Shown here one piece after another: positions 45,345 to 58,500 of a stretch of DNA of 64,000 nucleotides. The notes beneath the pieces were generated by a model, which worked only from the letters and a program-made list of their open reading frames with translations, searched no databases and was not told the origin of the DNA. The position numbers were made by a program, and so were the translations under genes. Position 1 is the stretch's first letter, and every line of letters starts with the position of its first letter. The DNA lies in the NCBI RefSeq assembly GCF_034190915.1, contig NW_026947502.1:36362785-36426784 (forward strand), given 5' to 3'. Origin of the DNA: Cavia porcellus (Eukaryota > Chordata > Mammalia > Rodentia > Caviidae).

Positions 45345-46102
45345 GGACTTCTAGGAGAACATGGCAAATAGACAACAACAGCTACAGAGGCTCTCTGAGA
45401 TAGCCAGCTTAGATTCCGGTGGTCCTGTGTGAGAAGTCCTAAGCAGGGGGAAATACACCCTGCCGATACAGGAATGAACTAAGCTAAGAGAAACCAACTG
45501 GAAATGCAATCCCAGTGTTACAACTGGAACAGTAAAGTCTCAGTGCCAAAGCTGGAACCCGTGCCTCTGGAAACCAAGGTTTGAATTTCCTGCCACTTCT
45601 GCTGCATCTGAATGGGCACAACAGGGATAGAGATGCAAAAGGTCTGAAAGTGGGAATCGATGAACTAAATTGAGAACAGAGCTGGCGGGGAGCCCTGCAT
45701 CGACCTGCAGTGAGTGAGAGGAATGGGAATCCTTCCATAGACTAGGAGGCTCCAACAGAGGACATTCTGGGACTGGGCAGACTACCCGGAACAGGATGCT
45801 GTAGTGACTTAAGTCACATAATCCTCTCTCAAGCGGGATTGGTGGGGAGTGCTTGACCTGGGTGACACCGCAGACTAAGACCCAGTAGGCTAGCCCAAAC
45901 CAGGTCCCTGCACCTACCAGTGCACCCTAATGCAGTGAAGCCTTCAGCAGGTAGACTGACCTAATGCAGTGAATCCTTCAGCAGGTTGACAGCCCAGCAT
46001 AGGCTGCCCAGGTTTGTGTGTCCCTAGTACATTGCAGTGGGTAGGAATTCAAACAAACTGTAACCGACAGAAAAACAAACTGGGCCTCCTATATATGCTT
46101 GT

Positions 46103-47183
46103 ATGGAAGGAACAAAAAGTATGGGAAGAGGGAGCAACAAGAAAGAGTCCTCAGTCCCCGATCCTGAGAACACTGATCCAGGAAAGGTAAATGCAAAGGA
46201 GAATGAGGACAGAAAACATGCACTATCAGGCACGGCACCAATAAACATAAAGCGATATCTCCAGGACCTCATAGATGAGTTCAAAAGTGAAGTATTTAAC
46301 CAAGTAAAGCAAGATATAAGTAGGATAGTTAAATAAATGCTAAGCACCTCCCAAGAAAAAAAAATAGATGGTGGAATGGAAGAACAGAAAAAAAGGGGAG
46401 AATTGTTTGATAGAGAAAATAGAGAAAACGTAGAATACATGAAGCAGGTTCAAAGCGAATACCAGGAAACTAAAAACTCTATTGAAAGCTTGCATAACAG
46501 CTTGAAAGAAACTAAGGATAGATTATCTGAACTGGAGGGCAGATTTATAATGTGGAGGCATACAAGGAAAAACCTCTTCAAAATAACAAGGAAACAAGCA
46601 GTAACAATACAAAGGCTAGAAGATGGTAAGATGATCTATCACTTAAGAATTAAGAATGTAAAGGAAGAAGCAGGGATGCAAACAAATGAACTGCAAAGGC
46701 TATTCACAGAAATGATCAAGGAGAACTTCCCTAATATGGGAAAAGGTAAAGATACTCAGATCTATGAGGCATAGAGGACCCCAGCCACCTACAATCCAAA
46801 TAGAACTACACCCAGGCATATAGTAATCAAAATTCCAGAAATCCAATATAAGAACAGAATATTAAAAGTCGTCAGAGACAAGAAACAGATCACTCACAAG
46901 GGAACACCCATCAGAATTACAGCAGACTTCGCAGCACAAACCATCAAATCACAAAGAGTATGGGGTGAAAGAATTCAAGTTTTGAAAGACAATAACCCCC
47001 AGCCAAGACTGATATATCCTGAAAACTGTCCCTAGAAATTAATGGAGAAACAAGGTGCTTCCAGGATAAAGAGGAACTAGGGGAATTTGCAACCATCAAT
47101 TCAACTCTACAGAGAATACTACAGGACATTCTAAAAGAAAAAAATACCAAGATTCCAGAAACAGTGGCAAAGAGGCCACAAAG
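46103..47183 (+). pseudogene. L1 ORF1p-like gene of HAL1 copy 3 (broken)
   Basis: The least-damaged ORF1 of the three. The frame from the ATG at 46103 (MEGTKSMGRGSN) meets an in-frame TAA at 46334-46336, continues in the same frame through the coiled-coil part (KNSIESLHNSLKETKDRLSE) and the RRM-like part (IYHLRIKNVKEEAG), and stops at TAG 46772-46774. It then goes on in frame through TPRHIVIKIPEIQYKNRILK to a stop near 47034 caused by a one-base loss. The family stop codon is mutated near 47181. It therefore has two nonsense changes and one frameshift. Confidence 0.9.
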
Positions 47184-48540
47184 AATGGAGCAGAAAGCGA
47201 AATGAAGAAGACAACTGACAACTAATGACAGAAAAAGAGCTCAACAGAAATGAGGCAGAGAAGGTTGGATGGTATGAACAGCTATTTTGGAGAAAACAAG
47301 ACATCATAATAGCTAGTGCTGATTTAATATCATCTTGTTTTGAAGTCCCATCTAGCTTTTGTTCTTCTGTCTCCATTGGTCCTAACATGTTGTATTTTAT
47401 TGGATTTTATTATATGTGATAATGTAAACAAAAACTTTTATAGACAAGGAGGTAATACAGAAATCATTGTTCATTTTCTGTTAGTTGGTTCTAAATACCC
47501 TGTAATACTGTCATTCTCTTGAATGGTTTTACATTGTCTTGATATTTTTGATGCTACAGTATACAATGTTATACTCAAAGATTTCAAGGAAAGAGTCACT
47601 ATGGTAACTACTTTTATGTCAGGATATCTTGTGATGAAACACTATTTTGCTTAAATGGTTATGTTCTGACCTGTGCTGTTTTGTTATGTCCTCTTTTATC
47701 TCAATCTCCTTTTTTATTATTCTTAATTTTATCTTTTTAATTAAGGGAAAAATTAAAAATAGCAGGATATATTATGTAACCCACATTGATTTCCTATTAA
47801 TTGATTTGAAACCCTGTATTGCTCTCACCATCTTGTTTTGACTGATTTTACTCTATTCTGTTTTGCTTGATAGTACCAAGTTTGAGAGTATAGGCAACAA
47901 CTGTGAAGACAATACGATTCACTATGATGTCCATTCTGGTTTGACTATTATCTTCTTTTGAAGTCCTGCAATGTCTCCAATGTTTTGGTTTTATTGGTTT
48001 TGTTCTTTATAGTTTTGTTCAATTTTATTAAAACTGATGATATAGGCAATTCTTTTTAAGATGGCAAGAGGCATTATGGTAACCATTGTTGATCACTTTG
48101 TATTTTCTTTTTACATTATGTACTATGTCCGTCCTTTTGATTTGACTGACTGTTTTGTTATGTCACATTTGGTTTTATTCTCTTCAAAAAAAAAAGTAGT
48201 AAGAACTATGGGAGTAATAAAACCCAAAGTGTGTAATTGTCATTGTAAAAAAGAGAAGAAAAGAAAGTGCTCTAAAGGATATAACTGCATGTGTATTTAA
48301 TCGTATAAGATAGATAACCATATTACTGAATTTTGTTGGATCATGGAACAGAACTGTTTGCAGTCTCACTGTTTGAATGTCCACTTTATATGCTTTAATT
48401 TTATAACTTGAACAACTATTTCTAAAATAACAATAAGTAATCTATTAACTAGTGATTTCCTACTGTTTATTTTTTTTTTAATTCTGTATAACTTGTACCC
48501 TTTTTCTGCTTTCTTTTTCTCCTTAAATAAAATTTTTTAA
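47184..48540 (+). repeat. Modular 3'UTR of HAL1 copy 3
   Basis: Same unit order as copy 1. First module at about 47276 ('gaacagctattttggagaaaac'), later ones with 'gaaaccctgta' (about 47808) and 'gaagtcctgca' (about 47961), and the terminal module starting 'gaacaactatttctaaaataac' (about 48410). Confidence 0.78.
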
Positions 48541-49190
48541 AAAATAGGAATGTAACAAGGGTATCCACTCTCACCACCCCTGTTACATATTAAGTGCTTG
48601 AAACTTTAGCAAAGGCAGTCTGACAAAAGAAATGAAAGGACAGGGGGTAGACATAGGAAAGGAAGATGTTAAATAATCTCTTTTTGCAAATTATATGGTC
48701 CTTAACATAAAAGACCCAGTACATCCACCAGAAGAGTTTTAGCATTATCAGTTCATCAAAGTGGAAGGGTATCAAGCCATTACACAATGATCAGTAGTAT
48801 TCTTATAAACCAATAATGAACCCAGCAAGAAAGACATGAGGAAAACAATTCCATTTGAGATAGTTTTTTTAAAAAACAAATACTTAGGAATCAACCTAAA
48901 CCAGGAAACACCTCTGTAAAGAAAAACATAGAACTCTGACGAGATTGAAAGAGGATATTAGAAAGTAGAAACACATCCCATTTCTACATAAGTAGAATTA
49001 ATATTGTTAAAATGATTCCATTACCAAAAGTGATATGTAAACCAATAAATGTAATATATCAGATAAATAGAATGAATGCTAAAAATTATGATAATCTCAA
49101 TAGATTTAGCACAATCCCTATCTAAATACCAACAACTAGAAAAACCTATTTTAAAATGTATTGGAACCACCTAAAACACTCAAAGCTATT

Positions 49191-50589
49191 ATATCTTTAT
49201 TCTTCCTTGAGAAACTTCTAAGTTACTTTACACTTCTGGTATGCTTTTAATTTTTCTTCTGTTTTCCTCTGAGTTTAACAAACTTGCTTATGTTTTCCAA
49301 GTTTGTTTGTTTTATTTTACCCATGTTTTCTAATTTTTAAATGTCCTTTTCATTCTTGAAAAATACAGTATTACGGAGTAATTTTCTTATCAGTTTTTTT
49401 AAGTGAAAGATGAGACTGTGTCCTTTGATGTTTTTATTCTCTTTTAAACAACCCATCTTGTTTCTTCTTCTCTTAGAAAACATCACAAATCCCAACTTGC
49501 CTGGGGTGTTTCTGAGATGGTTTCGCTCACTTTCCACATGAACCTGTAAGTCCTCCCCCACAGTCTCCCCTGGCACCACTATACTTTTTTCTGCATCTTC
49601 AAAGTCTGTTTCTTTTAGTTTCTGGTTTCTATTAGACTTCTTTCCACTGTTTTCTCCCTCGCAGTTTGTTTCTGAACCGTCCACGCAGGCCCCAAGTTCA
49701 CAGTGAGGAACATGAAACACAGCAGTCCACCATTTAGGGGTCACTTTTCCACTTCTTGTCAATTAGGAGTTTGGACAATCTGCTCACTTCTGTGTCGAGA
49801 TGAGATAGAACTGGTTCTTAGTACAACTTTGTTCTTGTGCTTTATCATTTTTTGTTTAAGTTGGGAAAGTCAAATTTACCGACTGGGTGAGCTACCTCTC
49901 CATTTTTGGGACACTGACACAGGAATGAGAAACCAGTATTAAAGGTGCTACCTTCCTAAGGCACTGAGCAGCAACAAATACGAAAACTTCTGAGATTCTT
50001 CAGAATCATCCCACGTTTCCACTGCAGACAGAAAATTAAAATTACCAACACACTTCACAAACAGATACCACCAGCTACGTGCAAGACAGAGAGCTTATTT
50101 TACTTTCAAGGCAAATTATGCCATTCCAGTGTGTTTGTTACAGCAGAGTATCCTGAAACACCTTTGCAGTATGAAAAATTGAACATCTGTTCATATCAGA
50201 CACTGTTTAATGATGTGTGCCAAACTTAATGTAACTTCCACCTGACACCTCATCACTTATGCTTACAGCACCATCTTATGCTGCCAGCCTTCCCTCTCCT
50301 TCCAACACTGTTTTCATCCACCGAACTCAGCAACAAATTAATTCACTCATTAAACATTATCATATGCTCTCCATTCTGTGATACATGCAAAAAAATAAAT
50401 TAGGAACACTTCATTTCCATTCCTCACATGAATCAAGACAATAGGATATCATTTTTATATGATGACGACTACCTTAACCTTTGTTTCTTCCCTTCGAAGA
50501 TCAAATAACACTAAGGAAAGGAAAATACTTCTGTCTGAAGATTGGCTTATGATGATTTAGCTTTTGGGACAGAAAATCAAGTATTTTTG
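49191..50589. other. Unique sequence with an unassigned minus-strand frame
   Basis: No repeat was recognised. The minus strand at 49337-49762 is open for 141 codons and encodes a hydrophilic, Lys/Glu/Asn-rich polypeptide (for example KKSNRNQKLKETDFEDAEKS). It has no domain I recognise and no splice or poly(A) context. It could be chance, a fragment of an old element, or an exon; chance is the default. Confidence 0.35.
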
Positions 50590-50626
50590 CCGGGCGTGAT
50601 AGTACACACCTGTAATTCCAGAATAA
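50590..50626 (+). mobile_element. Truncated B1-like SINE
   Basis: 'gccgggcgtgatagtacacacctgtaattcc' is the first ~35 nt of a 7SL-derived SINE including the A-box region. The rest is missing, so it is 3'-truncated or an internal deletion. Confidence 0.75.
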
Positions 50627-50829
50627 GTAGGTAGAAAACAATGTCACTGTCAAATTTTTGTAAGAAATGCAAGTGTTCTGTAACCAACTTGAAAAAGGAG
50701 TCCATTTCACCTTTTCTCAATTTTAGCAAAGCCACAGAAAATGAAGACTTTTCAGCCCCCCTTTCATGACACCCACTATGGTTACAATTTACTATTAATT
50801 TTCCACATTGTATTTTCCTTTCCATGCTT

Positions 50830-52750
50830 AGCATTCAATTCAGATATTTTGCTTTTGATATTTTAGCATTTGTTTTCAATAAATTTATCTATTTCTTCTC
50901 TATTCCCTAGTTAGTTAGTAAACTGGTATAGTTTTTATTTAAATTTTCCTAAAACCTGAAGTTCTATGAATTTTATCATTCTAGAAAGGTTTTGACTGTC
51001 ATTTTCTGATCAGGTTTATCTAAAATTTTTCTATTTTCTACTTGAAGAGAAAATTATTATTCTTTAGCTGATAAAGTCTGTTCTTAATTTTTTAATAATT
51101 TATGCATTTATCTTTATGGATTACTTGTTTTATCCTTTAAAAATTATTACTTTCTAAACTGAATTTTCCCAGTTATCTAATAAGTACATTCAAAAGCATT
51201 TCTATCAGGATTATTTCATTCAAATTCACTAAGAGCTTTTTATTTTAGATTTTTATGCCAGTTTTTCTATGAATATGTATGCATATCTGAAAAGATTCTG
51301 AACTCTGTTGCTAATACATTTGAATATATAACCATTAGATCAAATTTGTGGATATCACTGTGTGTTCTTATTCATTTTGTCTATAAGATCTACCAATTTC
51401 TGAGTTTTTAAAAAATGTCGTCTATCTTGATTATGATTTTTTTCTACTTCTCCATACTTTTTAATCAGGTTTACATTATACAATGTGAATTTATATTATC
51501 TATCAATAAAGGCTCATTATGAGGATTTCCTAATATATTTATCTGACCAATATATCTATGCCTTAATTCCCAATTTTCTCCTTGATATTTTGTTCTGCCT
51601 TTTTCTTTCTAAAAGGCAGCATATCTCTTTGCATGACTTGATTCCCAAAGTCGTAGCTTTGTTTGATTTTACACATGTAGTGAAATAGCCTGAAGTTTTA
51701 TTTCTTTAATCAAATCTTAGAATTAAAAACAGAATTGAAGAATTTAATCTACTATTACATGGAAAATTGGATTTTCAAAATTATGCCAGCCATTTTAAAA
51801 TTTACTATATTTTCTTGTTGCTCTTCCTCCCTCATATTTTGCAATAATGATCAGTTTGGATTTTTTTCCAGAATCCCACTTGTGTACAAATATCTGTACT
51901 TATTTCTTATCACCTTGTGTTACTTAATACCACGTGAAGAAAGAATTTCAGTGAGAAATACCCTTCTCACTGAAGAAAGAATAAATGATAGCTTTTATTT
52001 TCTTGCATTCCTTTCCAGTTTCACTTCATGATAAATGCTGGGCTTTTTTTTCTAATAATGAACAATTATTTAGACAAAACTACACTATTAATTCTTCTTC
52101 ATTGTGACTTATAATTCATGGCTTTTCTTTAGATATATTTTTCATTTTTCTGGGATACATGTTAATTATTTTCTCATTAAGATCTGCAGATGCTAGAATT
52201 TATCTTTACTTATTATATTTGAAAAATGTTAACTGTGACTTCCATATAAATCAGAATTTGGCTGAACCTAGAAATAGGGGTTCAAAATTTTGTCTTGTAT
52301 CTCTTATTGAGATATTGATGCGAGTTTAATTCTTCTTCCTACATACCTGTTTCTCTCTTTGGAAAGTTGTTTCTGCTGGTACCCTGTGTTACCCGTTGGT
52401 ACATCTAAGCCAGGAGCTTCTGTCTTTTCCATTGTGCAAGTCCTAGCATATCCTCTCACCACAAAATCTCTACTTAAGTAGTGAGAATTGTCTTCTGGAG
52501 TTTTGTGGACTGTCTTCTCTTTCATTTCTTCTCTGGGAGGTCTTACTGATACGAGATTGAAGCTTTGGGACTATCTTCCTGTTTCTATCCGTTTTGCTTT
52601 TGTGCCTTTTTGTGCTGGTTCTAGGGAAATTTAACATTTTTGGGTTATTTTGTACACAATTGTTTCTTTTGCTATCAAACATTTTGGTTTTCAGTTTTAA
52701 TTTGGATTACCTTACTTTCTACTCCCAAAGCCTCTAAAGCTTTTAACATT
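50830..52750 (-). mobile_element. Probable ancient antisense L1
   Basis: Long T-rich stretch resembling antisense L1M sequence, for example 'attcattttgtctataagatctaccaatttctgag' (51371) and 'cttgattatgatttttttctacttctcc' (51427). Minus-strand frames at 52304-52682 are Lys/Arg/Asn-rich (KRHKSKTDRNRK) but carry no recognised L1 motif. Uncertain. Confidence 0.45.
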
Positions 52751-53139
52751 AATGCACTGTTCTCATTTTGTAAAAGTGATATCCTATCATCTTATATCTA
52801 GAGTAAGAGAGTAAATACACTTTTTAAAAACCACCATTATCTCAGATATTAGGGTTTTCTGTGGAGTTGGTGATGTTTGTCCTTTGAATATTTGGTGACC
52901 TACAGTTGACAGTTTGTTTTTCTGCAAGACTTAACGGTTAACCTGTTTGAAGACAGACTTTCTTCTGTTACTAGGGGAAAGTGTATGGTGTACTGCTGGC
53001 TAATTTTCTGATGAAAGACCCTCTTACTCTTCCAGGCAGCCAAGGCGGGAGTCAAAACCTAGGCCACTTGCTGATTCAAACACCATTCCACTGAAGATGT
53101 TCTTAGGACCCCCTCACTTCTAAAAGCTGACACTCAGCT
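52751..53139. other. Unassigned sequence
   Basis: Nothing was recognised. Confidence 0.35.
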
Positions 53140-53420
53140 TTTAGAGAAGCCTCCCAATCTGGCCCCGCAGGCAGCATCCATCTCTTATCATTTCATCCCA
53201 CCTCCTCCTTTCTTTCAGACATTCAACACATTCTCTTCCACGATGTAGTGTTTCATTTTCTTTTACATATTCAATTCATAACCTGGGAATTCCACAACAT
53301 GGAAAAAAAAGGAGAAATACCCTCACATCTTCACTGTGCGCTCTGACCCTCCCAAACTTCCTTTGGGAGAACAGGCAGCAGGCAATGTCCCTGAAGGACT
53401 TGTCTCCTTTCACCCTAGCT
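53140..53420 (+). mobile_element. Possible L2 fragment
   Basis: 'aatctggccccgcaggcagcatccatctcttatcatttcatccc' and the following CT-rich sequence resemble the L2 3' half. There is no terminal TGA-repeat end, so this is a weak call. Confidence 0.35.
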
Positions 53421-56400
53421 TTTCCAAGAAAACCAAATATTAAAACCCCCTCTCTCAGTTTCCCCCGTCAACTCGCATTTCAAATCCTTCCTAGACTTTC
53501 CAACAGTGATCTGTTCCTTACTTAGATAAACTGCCAAGACCTCAGCATGATTATGTGTGGTGTTAACATAAGTGCACCTTGCACTGGGCTTTGCTTCCCA
53601 CAACTTAAAATGATGAAAGTCTGGAAGAAAGAGATCAAAAAGAAGATAGAGCAGTCTTGGTGTGATGAGAACTGAGGAGTTGGATGGGAGAGCACCCTTA
53701 GGCCAACAGCCTCAGCTGCAGACAATCACGGGCAGTGATGAATGGTGTGACAAACAGTCATGGTTACCCTCGCTATGGGGACAACCTGAGATGATAATGA
53801 GTGTGTTTGAAGAATAATATAACCTCCTCTGGTATAGATGGCTGATATTAGCATTTAGGTTACTGGGTAAGAATATGCTGATGTTATTTATAGCTGCCAT
53901 GTGGAGCGATAACAGAGATCCATGGTAAACAATGCCTCTCAAGGCAGCTGCTTCCATTAAAGAACATAGGACACAGAGCTTTGGAAAGAGTGGCTTGGGC
54001 CAATGGCATTAAAAGGAACTGTCATCTTCTCTAAATCTGGGACTCATTCTCATTCCTATGTTTATTTCCATTAACTTTTTAATTTCTATTTCAGCAAGCT
54101 TTTAATTTTTTAACCAGAAAAAATTTAAAGTAAAGTTCTATTTGGGGTTCTTATTACTTGAAAATGGGACAAATTATATACTTTTCTGAATACAAAAGAA
54201 GGCCTAAGCCCTTACGAAAACTATTTTTCTCTCTAAAGAATTTCAGTGCCTAAGTCTATTAAGGAATTGCCGTTCCCAGAGGAGAAGTCTTACTTTATAT
54301 GAAAATAGGTTAAAAGGTCATTAACTGCAATAAAAAATCTGATTATAAGTGAGAAGAAGCTACTAATATCCTGAGGGTAGAATACATTAATCATGAAACA
54401 TGACCTAGATAAGTCCCCACACATCTAATGCTAATCTTTAGTTGTAAAACCACAGGATCTTGACATCAGAGGAAATTAGAGCCCCCAAAGTGAATAATAT
54501 CGAAAAGTTCTGGTAGAGAAAAAAAGTTTGGAGCCATAATTCTATTTCAAAATGTTTTTGCAAGATTGATTTTAGAAGCCAAAGAAAGAAATTTTATAAC
54601 AAAATGTGTCTTCTCAATCACCCTTCCCTCCCACATTCCTCGCCCCGTTCCTGGTGGCTCCCTCCTGCAAGCTAGGACAAGCCAGTCCTGTTGATGGAAG
54701 CTCACTACAGGGACCCATGCCAGTCTCTTCTGCTGAAAATCCTGTCTCCCCAGATTCAGGCACAACTCCCTCTAATTTTTCTATCCTTGAGCTAAATATC
54801 TTGTCCTTTTACACTACTCCATTTTCTCTTAGCTTTTCTTCTGATCCAGATTTCTTACCTCTTCTGCATTACCACTATAATCCATAACCGAGGCTCATCA
54901 GGGTGTTCCTTCGCACAGGACACAGCATGAGATGATGGCTCTAGGATCATTTCTGCAGTGTTCAAGTCCATCTAGTCTGCTATCTGCCTGAATCCTGGAT
55001 TCGCATCATGTGGAATTTCCCTGTCACAATGGCATCTCCATCCACAGTTTATTTTTGTTCTCTTCACCTCTGGGGCCAGGCAGCTCTGACGGTACTCCTT
55101 CATCAAGGGTTCAAGGCGGACTGATGGAAGAGCAGCCAGTTCAGGTTCCACACTTGCTGTTTCTATAGCCGGTGATGGTCGCTGTCACTTATGGACTGTA
55201 TAAATTATACCCTACACGAATTCCTTTCAGGCCTGTTCATTTGCTTGTGGATTGGGGGCAATGTTGCCTGCTCTATGCGGTTAGTGTGATGTAAATGAAT
55301 TAATTCACATAGTACCATTTGATGACAATTTCTTAATCAACATTAGGGTATTCACCTAAATGATTTTCCTTTATACTTGGTGGCAAATTGAGGTATGAAG
55401 AAAGGAGGAAAGACATTCCAGTAGTTCCATTGCTCTTCACTTGGGCTTTGGAGTCTTTTTATTGAGAAATTGGTAAATCATGGTCCATTAATATTACTCA
55501 AATGCTACTAAATACTAGGGAAACCTAAGTGCCCCTGTGGACTGAACCCAGAGCAATAGGTCTTGATTCTCAGGACACTGTGAAGAGTTCTCAACAGGAT
55601 AATCACTGACTGATACTGCTTGGGGAACCAGGTTTCTCAGAATCAATGTTCTCAGAAACTTCTGGAACAATACCAGCTTCAGATGCTATGTCATCATCTA
55701 CCTGCAGAAAACTTTATTTTGACATATCTCAAATTATTCCTTCCAAGCCTTAAAATCGTTATCCCTATCTTTGTTTCATGTATACGCATGGCTAATGATA
55801 ATAGAAAATGGAAGCTTGAGTTTAAATACAACTGGTTTAATGTGCAGCCCGTTCCGCTCCCCTCCCACTGTTGTACCAAACTGCGCTGAGGGGTTCAACC
55901 AGGGAACCAGTTACTCAGTAAGTGGATGGGTTCCTCAGACCTGAGCAGGGAAGAGTTCCTGCCTGGAAAAAAGGAAGCCCAGTGAGATGTGGCAATAAAC
56001 AAGGCTGCGGAGCCCTTGGGGAATGCAAGGAGTCAGATGAAGTGAGATAGAGAGCAAATTCTAAGTCCCAGGAGTAAGACATGGTATTATAACTAGGAAT
56101 GAGGCGCCACAAAACCATCCCAATACAGGGAAGGGAGATTTGGAGCAGGGAGCACGCTGTAACAAATGATCAAGTGAATTTTGAGTAGTTGCAACAGTGT
56201 GGTGAGTGTTAAAGCTCAACTTGGACAGTAGATGGGTCTATTTGGCTCCTTTCTGGTTTCTAGGATAGGCAGACATATTAGCACCCAAATATGACAGCCT
56301 CTTACTTCACCTGTTATCTCCATGGATCACTCAGCCTGAAATTTTCACCAGATATCATTCTGATTAAGTCACTTATTCACTTAGCCAACATTCCAACACA

Positions 56401-58054
56401 TCCAATTCATGCCAGAACCAACCCAAACAATGAAGCAAACGTAATGAATCTCTGCCTGTAGAAGATCCTGTTCATAAGAAAATTCATTAATTAAACAGCA
56501 AACTTCTTATAGGTAGTCAATAAAGACACAGTTCGTAAAACAAGAAAGGTACTCTTACTGATACATGGAAAGCGCAGGAACATTTCACACAGGAAGCATC
56601 ATTTAGGCTGGCTTGAGAGCAATAATGGATACGTCTGACCTTGCAAAGCAGGAGGAAGTGGTTCCAAGGAAAGGGGAAATTTAGAATTGTAAATGTACAA
56701 CTCTCTTTGAATCTTGAAGCAGTGTTCAAAGAACAAAATAGCTTAGTGTGACTGCCCCTGGGATATGTATTTATGGGTCAAAGGGGAGGTAATACTGTGA
56801 AAGTTAAAAAGAGGAAAAAAACTATTATAAAGAATTCTGTTAGTCACACCAAGGAATTAGAAACACCACAGTCTGGCTCAATCAGAGATCAAGTCTGGAA
56901 GCAAGAAGAAACACAACTGTTGCAATAGCTATACACAAAATTATAAGAGTCTGAAATAAAGAGGTGATTGTGGATGAGTATTTGGGGTGTTTGAGAGTGA
57001 CTTACCAAGGCAAGCAGCACTGGATTTAGGGAGCAACTAGAGACGGGGTCAAGAAGAAAGAAAAACTGGAATTTATACTTGTTTCCAGGTTGAAAGGCTA
57101 ACCAAGTGAAAGCAAGCATTTGTCAGGACAGGAAAACAAAAAGAAATAGTACTGATTGGAAAAGCAATGAGTTCTGTTCTAGATACGCAGGTTTGCAAAG
57201 CCTATACTATAACCAGGACAAACAGCTCCAGGGTATGTGTTGGGGTTGGAAGCTGAAGCTCTGGAAAGAGAGCGCTTTGGCAGGCTCAGTGTGTGTAGCT
57301 CAGAACTCTGAGAATATGCCAGATCACTCAGGGAGAGCAAGGAGATGGAAGGGAGTCACAGCTGGGAGCACGGCAGTTCTTGATGCCAGAGGGGAGATAA
57401 GAAGGGCTGAGGCAGGGGAAGTGAGAGGGAACAGGATGTTCAGAGAAAAGTAAGGTGGGAAGTGGTTGAGCTGACCAAGGAGTTTGCAAGAACTTACTGG
57501 TGGACAGTAACCACTCACCACACATTAAACAAGAGACTGATGTCAATTTATATGCAGGAACTAAACAATCACCATTAATCTTAGTAAGAGCAACTCCAAT
57601 GTGGTGGGTTTTCTTTTCAGGGTTCTGGAGGAAATGGGATGCTGGTAGTGAAAGACATAACTAGTAGAACAGGCAAGAGCAGCAGATGAAAACGCAAACT
57701 AGTAAAGTGAACTGCCCTATGAAATGCTTTACTGTGAAGGGAAGAGGAGGAGCAGGTTAAAGAGAATTAAAGAGTGGAGTGAGAGGGATTTATTTTAAAA
57801 GTAACAGCGAGTTCACTTGAGGCGCATACACATTTGAGCATTCAGGAGAGTGTCTAGAAACAGCTAGTTCCTGCAGAGTGAGAAGGGTGACTGCAGTCCA
57901 GGCAGGCAATTTGTCTTTGACATCTGCAGCCTCCTCTCCTGGAAAGATCAAGATAAAGGAGAACTCAGTAGGCAGGAAGCAGGGGACTGTCGGGACCCTA
58001 AAAAGGATGCCAGACTTCTAGGTCTTCTCACTGTCACCTTACACATATTTTATT
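53421..58054. other. Unique sequence, no gene recognised
   Basis: About 4.6 kb without a supported repeat or exon. The base composition is more balanced than elsewhere in the window. Short frames occur on both strands (for example 55620-55889 plus, 57106-57453 plus), but none shows a domain, a plausible exon boundary or an overlapping conserved feature. If a host exon or enhancer is present in the window, this stretch and 58500-61200 are the likeliest places. Confidence 0.45.
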
Positions 58055-58175
58055 CATGGGAAACCCAAGTCATCAGAATCACCCCAGGAACATGGAACCC
58101 CAGAATCTATCATTCCCATTGCCAGTTCTCCCCAGGATGAGAATAGCAGGTGAATGTGCTGGAAACCACTGCTTT
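58055..58175 (+). mobile_element. Possible MER5-type remnant
   Basis: 'gtcatcagaatcaccccaggaacatgg' and, near the end, 'ctggaaaccactgcttt' suggest a MER5 element with an altered middle part. Low certainty. Confidence 0.45.
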
Positions 58176-58411
58176 CAATATTTTGCTTTTGGCTCACATA
58201 GTCATCCTCTCTTTAATGATTAGCAATTTGGTGAATTCTAAATTTTCTAAAAACTAATATTGACTGATTATCCCATACACCCTTTAAGTGTCTCTTCCTA
58301 ATACTAATAGCAGTGATACTCGTTGACTTTTGATGATGTAAATTCAGAACCTTCAAATAAAACAAGTTTCCACATTGGGTTTCTCTACAGAAGCTTTTGA
58401 AAATAGCCACC

Positions 58412-58500
58412 TAAAGGGACTAGGGTATTGCTTTGGGGCATGGCACTGGCCTAGTATGAGTGAAATCTTGGGTTTGATTCCTGGCATCACAGACACACAC
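58412..58500 (+). mobile_element. ID-type SINE, old
   Basis: 'ggactagggtattgctttggggcatggcactggcctag', then 'cttgggtttgattcctggcatcac' as a decayed B box, then a CA/A-rich tail. A near-duplication flanks it: agccacctaaa at 58405-58415 and agctacctaaa at 58506-58516. Confidence 0.78.

Larger units (their letters stand above)
45345..48540 (+). mobile_element. HAL1-type half-L1 retrotransposon, copy 3
   Basis: 3.2 kb inserted in an older L1. 5'UTR 45345-46102 (opens 'ggacttctaggagaacatgg', as copy 1), ORF1-like frame 46103-47183, modular 3'UTR 47184-48540 ending 'cttaaataaaattttttaaa'. It is closest to copy 1 throughout and lacks the 400-bp block of copy 2. ORF2 is absent. An internal A-run at 48187-48196 ('cttcaaaaaaaaaagtag') corresponds to the inner A-rich site of copy 1. 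Confidence 0.93.
44740..49190 (+). mobile_element. Sense L1 ORF2 copy split by HAL1 copy 3
   Basis: L1 ORF2 reverse transcriptase region (44740-45330) followed, after the HAL1 insertion, by its continuation (48555-49190). The junction rejoins 'aaacaggaatgta' directly to 'acaagggtatccactctcacc', the usual L1 phrase in this region. Later landmarks are 'agacctaaaccaggaaa'-type sequence (48895) and 'attgttaaaatgattcc' (49003). All frames are decayed. This L1 predates the HAL1 insertion. Confidence 0.85.
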
